Below, piece by piece: positions 33,607 through 44,200 of a stretch of DNA of 64,000 nucleotides. The translations under genes were made by a program, and so were the position numbers. The stretch covers positions 868,001 to 932,000 of the forward strand of contig JBKAGX010000001.1 in assembly GCA_046290575.1 (NCBI GenBank), read 5' to 3'. The stretch is from JANQQJ01 sp046290575 (GTDB taxonomy: Bacteria; Pseudomonadota; Alphaproteobacteria; SMXS01). Within the stretch, counting starts at the first letter, position 1; the number at the start of each line of letters is the position of its first letter. The notes beneath the pieces were generated by a model that did not search any database, was not told the origin of the DNA, and saw only the letters and a program-made list of their open reading frames with translations.

Positions 33607-34380
33607 ATGACCTCAAACACAGATGATAAACCCGGCAACGGCAGCCCCCCGCCGATCGACCCCAAGAACATTCCAGAGCATCTGCATCCGAAAAGCCAAA
33701 CCGGCGGCGGCCAGAAATTGAGCGCGCTGCGCGACCAGCTTGAAAAGGCCAAGGCGGCTGCGAAACAGGCGCAAGCCGAAGCAGAGGCGCAAGACGCTGA
33801 GCTGCCCGCCATGACGGTGGCGTCGACCCTGGGCGAAATTGTCTGGCTGATGAGCCAGAGCCCGACCCACAAACACTTCGCGATTTCAGACCTTGAATGG
33901 ATGATCATGCCGCCCGTGCTGCTGCGGCAGTTCAAGATCTTCCGCAGCGAAAGTGGCCAGCCCATCGGCCTGGCGCTGTGGGCCTACCTGTCGAAAGAAA
34001 GCGAAGAAAAGCTGGAGGCCGGCTCCACCCGCCTGCGCCCCGATGAATGGAACGCCACCGGCAAGCTGCAAAAGATCATGAGCGGCCAGGCCGACGACCC
34101 GCTGACAAGCGAAGCCGGGCTAGCGGCCGACCGGAAAGAGAAAGCCGCGCAAACTTCCCCCGCCCCAGGGGGAGAGGGCCAGGGTGAAACCCAACAAAGC
34201 GTTCGTCCTGAGGAGCGCGCAGAAGCGGGCGTCTCGAAGGACGGCACCCGCCTCTGGCTCGTCGACCTCATCGCCCCGTTCGGGGGACAAGAGGAGATGC
34301 TGAAGGATTTGTCGAACACCTTACATAAGGATGTTGATATCCGCTTTGTTCGGAAATTTGGAAGAAATAATGCATCTTAG
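33607..34380 (+). CDS. HlyC-type RTX toxin-activating lysine acyltransferase
   Basis: HlyC enzymes move fatty acyl chains from acyl-ACP to internal lysines of RTX toxins. In this 257-residue protein the core reads LGEIVWLMSQSPTHKHF, with the catalytic His88, then WAYLSKESEEKL, RPDEW, and, after an insertion, LWLVDLIAPFGG with the conserved Asp220. These match HlyC segments (SPLHK, WANLS, EDW, FIDWIAPFG). Two additions are unusual: a charged, probably coiled N-terminus of about 70 residues, and about 60 residues between RPDEW and LWLVD that include translated palindromic repeats. The start at 33607 has an AGGAG site; 33520 is less likely. The gene overlaps the next by 11 bp, placing it in one operon with the giant RTX gene. 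Confidence 0.88.
   Translation: MTSNTDDKPGNGSPPPIDPKNIPEHLHPKSQTGGGQKLSALRDQLEKAKAAAKQAQAEAEAQDAELPAMTVASTLGEIVWLMSQSPTHKHFAISDLEWMIMPPVLLRQFKIFRSESGQPIGLALWAYLSKESEEKLEAGSTRLRPDEWNATGKLQKIMSGQADDPLTSEAGLAADRKEKAAQTSPAPGGEGQGETQQSVRPEERAEAGVSKDGTRLWLVDLIAPFGGQEEMLKDLSNTLHKDVDIRFVRKFGRNNAS
34154..34180 (+). repeat. GC-rich palindromic repeat inserted in the acyltransferase gene (1)
   Basis: TCCCCC-GCCCCA-GGGGGA (34156-34173) followed by GAGGGCC resembles the short interspersed palindromes common between genes in alphaproteobacteria, but here it is translated (SPAPGGEGQG) within a region absent from HlyC. Confidence 0.6.
34205..34242 (+). repeat. Palindromic repeat inserted in the acyltransferase gene (2)
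   Basis: GTCCTGAGGAGCGCGC and GGGCGTCTCGAAGGAC form an imperfect dyad typical of a widespread alphaproteobacterial repeat usually found in extragenic DNA. It is read in frame as VRPEERAEAGVSKDG, just before the conserved LWLVDLIAPFG block. Confidence 0.7.
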
Positions 34381-35278
34381 AAACATCACTCTTATCGCCT
34401 TCGCTATAAGCGCTGGCCTATTCCTTCTTAATAGAGTGGGCCTATTTGATGCCTCTGAGGATAATATTTGTGCTGATTTTAGAGAAAGTACAAGTGGAAT
34501 AAAGGAGGGAGAAAGACTAAGGTACTTCTTTTCATCACGTAACAAATCTAATCAAAAATATTACAAAGAACTATATGATTACCATTTCGCAAATTCAAGT
34601 AAAAATAATGTATATGGGCCATTTCGTTGGGAAAAAGATATTCGTATTCAAAAAACTGGCTACGAATTGATAGATTCAAGGATTTTATTACTTATAGAAG
34701 AAATGGGAAAATATGTAGAATCAATTAGTATTTTTCAGGTAACTGATAAATGGGACGTGAGATTGAGGGTTTATTACGCAACGACGGATAAAGAAAACGA
34801 TGCGTTTGGTCCGTCAGGTACCGACAATTATACCGAAGACTATAAGTATAAATTTGACTGGCAACTGAGAATTTTTGCATCAGCGCCTAACGAATATACC
34901 AAACTAAAAAAGCAAGAATTCCTAGACAACGTATATTCTTTCACCCCTGATGGTAAAGCAGGCGTCCAAGGCTTTATTGAAACAAACCAATTTGACCAGA
35001 TTGAATCAGCGATATGCTTTATTTTTGCCGATTTATCTGATGCTGAGAAATTGAATATTACCGATGAGTGCTTCTTTCGCATGCTAGGCCTTATTGAGGG
35101 TATCGCTAATGATAGAGCTTGGGCGGTAAGAAAAAGAATAGAGGCCGATTTCGAATTACACCGAGAGCCTACCATTTACGACTGGAAGCTTATTAGAGAA
35201 CTTCATGTAAATCAACTACAAGAAATAGGTAGTAACTGTACTACAAATATTGGAAAGAGAATGCAGGAGGCGTTATGA
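34370..35278 (+). CDS. Membrane-anchored protein of unknown function, coupled to the RTX gene
   Basis: I do not recognise this 302-residue protein with confidence. An N-terminal hydrophobic segment (ITLIAFAISAGLFLLNRVG) suggests a signal anchor or signal peptide, with the rest in the periplasm. The segment YGPFRWEKDIRI, the later ESAICFIFADLSD, DECFFRMLGL and the end KLIRELHVNQL recall DUF2927 proteins (a peptidase-like family), but no HExxH is present; this link is tentative. The start at 34370 has a GGAAG site and overlaps the acyltransferase gene by 11 bp; the stop overlaps the RTX start as ATGA. The DNA is strikingly AT-rich relative to both the upstream and distal regions. It could be an immunity protein, chaperone or secretion helper for the RTX protein. 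Confidence 0.8.
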   Translation: MHLRNITLIAFAISAGLFLLNRVGLFDASEDNICADFRESTSGIKEGERLRYFFSSRNKSNQKYYKELYDYHFANSSKNNVYGPFRWEKDIRIQKTGYELIDSRILLLIEEMGKYVESISIFQVTDKWDVRLRVYYATTDKENDAFGPSGTDNYTEDYKYKFDWQLRIFASAPNEYTKLKKQEFLDNVYSFTPDGKAGVQGFIETNQFDQIESAICFIFADLSDAEKLNITDECFFRMLGLIEGIANDRAWAVRKRIEADFELHREPTIYDWKLIRELHVNQLQEIGSNCTTNIGKRMQEAL

Positions 35279-38200
35279 CCTGGGAATGGGAAGATGCGAT
35301 TACAATCGTTGACTATACTAATGGTAGTCCTGATCTAGTTATTGCAGCAACAGAGTTTCTTGATTTTTTTGCATCTACTATAGAAGGGCAATTTTTTCTC
35401 AATAGGATAATTGAGTCCCACGGCGAAATTCGACTAGCTATCGAGGACGGCATAGAGCCAGCTTGGTGGGGGCCAAATACCTTTGGACCAAGGGGTAATA
35501 CCTATATTACTTTTTCACGTAGCTATATACTGAGTAAAGGATTCACCGACGCGACTGGTATTCATAGGCCTCTATCTTTAGAGAGGACTTTGTTGCATGA
35601 ACTTTTTCACGCCGCTGATCCTACGAGAAGTATCGGTTCAAACATCATTACCGACCCTATTAGTGGAATAACCATAAATGCTGATGCGGCGGAAGGCGAG
35701 GCGATAGCTTTTACTAATACCTTTATCGATGCGTACTACGAAGAAAGCTATCAGAGAATTTCACATGGTGCTTTTCCCAATCCCACCAACTTGGATGATG
35801 TCGCAAGATTGACCCCGAGGGAAGATCCGAATCCAATTGAATCTGAGCTTTTTAAAGAATTGGTTCAGCCCCTGGAACGAGCAGAATGGTGGGATCGTAA
35901 CTGGAACAAGCTTTTTTTCGGAGAGAATTCCGCTAACGTAGACCCGTTACTTGATGATCTCGATAGTTTTCTCGATAGTCAGGGTTTTGTTCGCGAAGAC
36001 ATCATTGATCAAAATGGAAATATCACCGGATACGTGGTTATAGACTCGACAGACGGGGCACTCATTTTCTCAGCTAATAGTGTGGTAGAGGATATTGGTC
36101 TCGTGCTCTACCGAACGGTAAGACGTAAAACCTCCGACGATGTTGATGCTCTAGTAACGCGCCGACAGTTTGAAGAAAACGGTGCGCTGGTGAACGAAAT
36201 AGTTTCGGTTGAGTTCGATACTGGGCGTTTGCTCGGACAAGACATAGGTGGTGTCTTCGGGTCACATCTTGGCAAGACGTTATTTGATGGGAACATACTT
36301 GCAGAGGTCGTGGCTGGCTCTGTTTTAGAAACGCTGACCTCCAATATTGGTGAAGCAATCGACATAGCCTTTTTAATAGATGAAGTTAACTTCTTCGAGG
36401 CTGTCGAAATTGCGACCAACGATCTTAGTCAGGAATTGAGTGATGGCCTAAGTGAGGCGGCTGTTGGTGCGTTCAGTGCATTTCTGGTCTCCGAACTTGC
36501 AGACATATTTAACATCGGCGGTGTGGCAGAAGAGATATTTACAGTAGGTGCGAATACTGTTGTCACAACCGTTATTCTAAATTCTCTTGACGAGACGGCA
36601 ACAGGCCTATTTGAGGGCCTTGAGGCGAACTTCTCCCAGGCCCTAGGTAGCTATGTAGGTTCTACCCTCGCAAATGAACTCGTTGGTCCAGACAATGAAC
36701 TTCAGGCGATCTTGGGTGCCGGGGGTGGCGCTATCGGTGGTATTCTTGCTGCCAAGGCCATCGAAAATGGCCTAACAATTGCCACTTCTGGCTTTGTCAA
36801 TGCCTTGGCAATCACATCAGTCTACGCGTTTGTCGGTACTTTGCTTTTTACGGCAATTGGGAAACTGTTTGGCTCACCGAGAGCGGGTGCAGATGTCGCT
36901 TTTGATCCTGATAGCGGTCTGTATCAGGTCGAGGGACTATACAGTAAAAACGGTGGCAACAAGGACGCGGCGCAAGGTGTTGCTGGTGGCATCTCTGAAT
37001 CGCTGAACGCAGTTCTTAGTGCGATCGGCGGTGATGTTATCAACCCAAGTGAAATCACAACTATCGAGTACGGGCTGCGGAAGTCTAAGTGGTTCTACCA
37101 GTTACCTGGTCAGGATCGCGTCAAATTCGGAGACATAGAAGATGTTATTAATTTCGGTGTTCTAACCACTCTAAAGCAGCCCAAGATTGCTGGCGGTGAC
37201 GTCTACGTAAAGAGATCCGTCTATTCTTCCGTAGCTGACGATGTAGAAACTCTGATGGGCGATGTAATTATTGCTCAGGATTATAGCTTTTATACCGAAA
37301 ATAAGGAGATCGTTGATGAATTGATCGCTGGAGCAGCAGATTCAGCGTTCGCGGCGACTTGGCTAATAACCCTCCAGCGGGCCCGGGAACTGGGTCTCCA
37401 TCGTCGCCACGAGTCCGACAATTATGGCGGGTTCGACTATCAGCTCGATCAATATGACGCGCTGGCGGGCTCGGCGGTGTTCGGCCTGGATGCACAGGGC
37501 GAACGGCTGATCACCCTCACCGACACCGATGGCGTGACCCACTTTATCGATGACGTCATCGCGCGCGGCAGCAAGGATGCGATCGCCTTCACCAACCAAT
37601 CCGCGCTCGATACGGCGCTGGCGGATGTTGATGTCGCGGCCGTTATCACCGGCACGTCCGGCAACGACGTTATCAATGGCGGCGATCTGGGCAACGACAT
37701 TCTGGGCGGCGCGGGCGACGATACGCTGACGGGCGGGGCCAATGCGGACTGGCTGTTCGGCGAAGCGGGCAACGACACGCTCAATGCCGGGGGTGCCGAT
37801 GGCAACTACCTCTCCGGCGGGGCAAACAACGACACCCTCAACGGCGCAGAGGGCTCAGACTGGCTCGATGGCGGCGACGGGATCGACCAGCTCTATGGCG
37901 GGGCGGGCGACGATATCCTCGACGGCGGCGCGGGCGACGGCGCCAACGATACGCTCAGGGGCGGCGCGGGCGACGACACCTTCCTGTTCGGCGCGGGCGA
38001 TAATGCCAGCTCCGGCTCCGAAATGGTGCAGGACAATGAATCCAGCACGTCACAGCCCGCCCTCTATGGCATCACCAATAACTTGAGCCACATTGACTGG
38101 TCGGGCACGTCGTTTATCGAAAACGGCTATGCCGAAGGCGGCCGCGACGTGCTTGAGCTGCGCCCCGGCGTCACCGTGGACAAAATCAGCATCGAGCGGG

Positions 38201-41200
38201 ATGTCAATGATCTTGTCATCACCCTGCTCGACGCGGGCGACAATCCCACCAATGACAAGATCACGCTGAAAGACTGGACCAATCCGCTCAACCGCATCGA
38301 GGTGCTGCGCTTCGCCGACGGCGAGGAAATCGATATCGGCCTGATGACAACCTTCCAGTTCGGTACGAACGGTGCGGATATTCTGACCGGCACATTCGGC
38401 AACGATTTCATCCATGGAGCCGGTGGCGACGACAAGATCTATGGTTTGGCCGGCAACGATGTGCTGATCGGCGGCACTGGCGACGATTATGTTAGTGGCG
38501 GCGATGATGATGATTGGGTGTTGGGCGCGCGAGACGATGATTACGTATCTGGTGATGCTGGTACCGACAATGTCTCGGGTGGAGAGGGCAATGATGTTGT
38601 TCGCGGCGGCTCGGGCAACGACATTGTGTCCGGTGGCCGCGGAAACGATACTATTATTACAGGTATAGGGTCAGACACTATCCGATACGGTCGTGGTGAC
38701 GGCCGGGACCTTGTCTACGATGAGTTCAACAATCTGACGGCCGATGATCAGTTGTGGACTGCTGTCGATACGGGCAGTGCGGTCCTAAACTTTCTCAATG
38801 CCGACAAATTTACATTCTACAATCAATATGACGTCCCAGTGGACGGCTACTATTCGATCGGAACCGAGTTTTCGCGGATTGTACGTCAATCTACAGGCGA
38901 AGACGTCTACAACCAGACCGACGGATGGACCGGCAATGTTGTCGTCCAAGAGATTTCCGAAGGGAATCTCAGAGTTTATATTGAGGACCCCAGTGCTCCC
39001 AATATGACCTCTGACGCCGGCGAAGATACGCTGGAATTCTCGTTGGGCATTGCGATCAACGACATTCGTTTCCAGCAATCAGGTGACAACCTTGTCATCG
39101 GTATAGAGGACAGCACCAACCCTAATGAAGGTTTCTGGCAATTGGACGATCGTATCACCATCAGCGAGTGGTATGGCTCGGCGGCCAGAAGCATCGAGAC
39201 GTTCAGGTTTGCCAACACGGGCAATTTCGACGCCGCCGGGCACACGCTGAAAGGCGGCACGGACGCAAGTGAAACCGTAAGCGGTACGCCTGGCCAGGAC
39301 TGGCTCACCGGCGGACTAGGCGATGATTTCCTAGTTGGAGGCGATGGTGACGATATCCTGAACGGAAATGTAGGGAACGATATTCTGCAGGGGGGAGATG
39401 GGGCCGATACCCTTCTTGGCGGTGTGGGCTTTGATACTGCTGACTTTTCCGATCTTGATGTCGGCCTTTTGGTTCGATTGAGCGACGGGACGTCGAAGGC
39501 GCTTGCTCAAGCGTCTGTCGATCCCGATCAATTGATCTCTATTGAAGGAGTGATCGGCACCAGCTCGGCAGATGTAATTATCGGCAATTCAAAATCAAAT
39601 GAACTGTCAGGTGATGACGGAAATGACAGACTTGATGGCGGGCAAGGTGATGACACCTACCTTTTTGACCGCGGCGACGGTGCGGACATTCTCGGCGAGG
39701 GCGGTGAGTTCTCTGATCTTCAAATTGCGTTCGATTCCGGCCTTGCTTTCTCAGGTTTCACTAGCAGAACTCGATCGTTTACCAACGGATCGCCGCCGAA
39801 TATTAGCATCACATTCTATCATGAAATATTCAGGGATTCGGACGGTTTACTTGTCTATCAGCGCACAGGGCATAGCACCGGAGGTGGTTCTACATATGTC
39901 CACCCTGACTATACGCTACTGAATGAGACCACGGACCTTTACTGGGCATCCATCGACAGCACGATGCGGCTTGAGGGCGGCGAGACGTTCTATGGCAACA
40001 CGCTGGCCGGTGGTGATGACAGCCTGTTGTTTGGCAGCGGGATTGCCCTTGATGATCTGACGGCGACGTTAACGTCCGGCGATCTAAAGATCGTGGTGGC
40101 TGGCCAGGCGGGCGATCAGGTCACCATCGACAATTGGTCCACGGACAGCAAGAGCATCGAACTGATCGGCTTGGGTGACGGCACGGCGCTTTCCATGGAA
40201 AACGATGCTGGCGCCGCCATCAATATCCGTAGCATCGGATCTGACGGCACGTCCGGCAATGATTGGGTACAGGGCACGAGCAGCGCCAACACGTCACTAG
40301 AAGGCTTCGCCGGCGATGACATTATCGCCGGTAAGGCCGGCGACGACATCATCTTCGGCGGCGCAGGCGACGATCTGATTTCCGGTGGTTCGGGCGGCGA
40401 TATCATCCATGGGGGTGACGGCGTCGATACCGTTACCTATTACGGCTCGACCGGGGGCGTGATTGTCACATTGGATGGAAGTACGTCCACCGGCGGGCAT
40501 GCGTCCGGTGACGAGGTTCAAGACGACGTCGAAAATGTCATCGGCTCCACGTCCGGTGATATCATTACCGGTAATGCATCGGATAACGCCCTGCAGGGCG
40601 GTGAAGGCAACGATACGCTTTCCGGTTTGGCCGGCGCCGATGTTCTCGAAGGGGGGATCGGGGACGACACGCTTTCAGGCGGGACCGGGGACGATACGCT
40701 GCTGGGTGGTGACGACGCCGATATCCTCGACGGCGATGGCGGTGCCGATACCCTCGATGGCGGTGCGGGGGGCGATATTCTACGAGGCGGCACCGAGGAT
40801 GACGTCCTTTTCGGCGGTGACGGGAGTGACACGCTTCTTGACGGAGGCGCGGGTGACGACTTCATCGATGGGGGCGCGGGCGGTGACGATCTCGTCGGCG
40901 GTGACGGCGCTGACACACTGTTCGGCGGCGCTGGCAACGACACCAATGAAGGTGGCACCGGTGACGACGTCTATCTCTATGATCGCTCGTCCGGCAACGA
41001 CACCATTGATAATTCGACGGCTGATGGCGCGGATCTGGATACTATCCTCTTTGCCGATGGTATTACGGCACAGGAGCTTTGGTTTGAGCGCCCCTCAGGG
41101 ACCGACAACCTAAAGATATCCCTAGTAGGCGGTGGCACATTTGTTACGGTGACGGGCTGGTTTGCTGGTCCCGCCAACCAGGTTGAACGCATTCAGACAG

Positions 41201-44200
41201 CCGATCTGCAGATTGAGCCAGACCGGATTGACGCTCTGATGTTGGTGATGACGGGTTCTGCACCCCCGTCTATTGATCAGGCCACACAGGATGCCATCGC
41301 TGAACAGTGGTGGACGATTGAGAATTCGGCGCCGGTTGTGGGTGACGACGCCGTTTCTACCGAAGCTGGCACGCCCGTCACCATCGCCGTACTGGAGAAT
41401 GATGGGGATGCAGATGGCGACCAACTGACCCTGACAGTTACGCAGGACCCCAGTCGCGGCTCTCTTACGCAAAACCCAGACGGCACGATCACCTACACGC
41501 CGGACGAAAATTTTGATGCGACGGGGGACTCGTTCACCTACGCGTTGGACGACGGCAATGGTGGCGTGACATCCGGCACTGTAACCATCGATTTTGACCC
41601 TGGCCCCAACAGTGCCCCAACGGCGGTCACATTCGACGGCGGTAGTACGGTCGCCGTTGTTGACGAGAACGATGCGGGTGCCGTTTTGGGCACGCTGGAT
41701 GCCGTCGATCCTAATGCTGATGACACACACACCTTTACGGCCGATGATACACGTTTCGAAATTGTCGGTGAAGAACTGAAGCTCAAATCTGGCGAGAGCC
41801 TTGATTTTGAGACTGACCCCAACATCACGGTTAATGTCACGGCCACCGATGAGGGCGGGCTGACGACGACACAGGCCCTGACCATCAATGTCACGGACGT
41901 TAACGAGGCGCCGACAGCGCTTTCATTCTCCGGTGGTGGGACGTCTGCAATGATTGATGAAAACGCGGGCGTGCAAGTCGGCATGCTTGTGGTCGATGAC
42001 ATCGATGCCGCCGATACGCATACATTCGCAGTAGATGACGTCCGCTTTGAGGTTGTGGACAAAGTGCTCAAGCTCAAAGCCGGTCAAAGCATAGATTTTG
42101 AGACCGAGCCCAGCGTTACTCTTAGTGTCACCGCGACGGACTCAGGCGGGTTGTCTACCCAACAGTCCTTCTCGATTGATGTGACGGCGACAAACGAGGC
42201 GCCCACGGCAGTCACCTTTGTAGCCGGCGGCGGAACCACGGCGACCGTTGCCGAAAATGCGGATGGGGCAACCATTGGAACGCTTGCCGTCGCCGACATG
42301 GATGTGGGCGACACCCACACATTTGCTGTCGACGATGCACGCTTCGAAATTGTCGGCAGTGACCTGAAGCTCAAAGCCGGTGAAAGCCTGGACTTCGAGT
42401 CCGAGCCAAGCATTACGGTCAATGTAACAGCAACGGATTCAGGTGGTCTTGAACGTGTAGAAGCGCTGACGATCGATGTTACCGATGTGAGCGATTCTGG
42501 TAATGTGGCGCCCACTGCATCCGATCGTTTGGCTTCAGCGATCGAAGATACGCCATTGGTGCTGTCGGCGAACGATTTCGGGTTCGTGGATGCCAATGCG
42601 GGCGACACCCTTCAGTCGGTGAGAATTATGTCGTTGCCTGCAGCAGGCACGCTCAGCCTCAACGGCATAGCTGTTACGGTCGATCAAGTGGTTTCCGCTG
42701 CTGACCTTGCGGCGGGCAATCTGACATTCACGCCGGCAGCGGATGAGAATGGCCCGGCTTATGCTGGCTTTGAGTTCCGTGTCAGCGACGGCTTCAACTT
42801 CAGCGCCAATGCCGCGACCTTGACTATCGACGTCGCGGCCGTGAACGATGCGCCTACTGTCACCAATACGAGTGTTACTGCGACCGAAGACACGGCCTAC
42901 ACGTTTGCGGTCACTGATTTCGCGTTTGCCGACGCAGAAGGAGAGGTGCTGCAGGCGGTGAGAATTTCATCGTTGCCGGGTGCCGGCGCGCTCACCTTGG
43001 GCGGCGCTTCTGTCGTTACGGGCCAGGAGATTACAAGGCAGGATCTGTTGAGTGGCCTGCTGAAATTTACCCCAGCGCAGGATGGAAATGGCACGGCCTA
43101 TACCGCGTTTGATTTCCAGGTCAGCGACGGCTCCAGCTTCAGCGATAGTGCGGCGACATTGTCCATTGATGTGACCGCGGTAAATGACAATCCGGTCCCG
43201 GCAGATGACATGCTGACGACGGATCTGGATACGGATCTGACGATTCTGCCGGCCGATCTTCTCACCAATGATACGGACGTAGATGGACCGTTCCCGTTGA
43301 CAATTCAGTCGGTTACGTCGGGTACGGGCGGCACCGCCACACTTCAACCGGACGGGACCGTTCTCTTCTCCCCCAATGCCGGTTTCGACGGCGATGCGAC
43401 CTTCACCTACACGGTCGCCGATGGAAGCGGCGCTACGGAAACCGCAAGCGTCATCGTACTCGTTGCCGAACCGGATATGAACATTACCGGTACGAGCGGT
43501 AATGATGTGTTAGAGGGCGGCAACGGCAACGATACGATTGATGGCCTTGGTGGCGATGACACGATCCGCGGCTTCGGTGGTGTTGATCTGCTGATTGGCG
43601 GCGATGGCCAGGACTATCTGTATGGCGGTTATGGCGACGATGAGCTGCGGGCCGGCAGCGGCACCTATGACCGGCTCTATGGTGAGCAAGGTAACGATAC
43701 GCTGCTCGGCAGCAGCGATGACAGGTCTTACCTCTATGGTGGCGAGGGGGCGGATACACTGACCGGCGGTGCGGGCACGTACCACTACATTCGAGGCGAA
43801 GAGGGGTCTGACACTCTGAACGGGGGTACAGGCGTCTACCATTTTCTTTACGGTGGCGACGGTGACGACATTCTCACTGGTGGATCTGGCGATCAACACC
43901 ACCTCGACGGAGACCAGGGCGATGATGTTCTGACCAGTGGGTCGGGGGTTGGCGGAAGTCTTGATGGTGGTGCGGGTGACGACACATTAATTCGCGGTTC
44001 AACGGTCACCACTGGGTTGGCTCTCCGTGGGCAGGATGGCAACGATACCTACGTGTTCGGTCGCAACAACGGTACCGGCAACACAATCCATCCCGACAAT
44101 AGCGATGGCGGTTTGGATACCGTCTCCTTTGGTGAGGACGTGACGCACGACCAGCTTTGGTTCCAGCAGAGCTCGGACCAGCTTTTTGTCTACGTGATCG

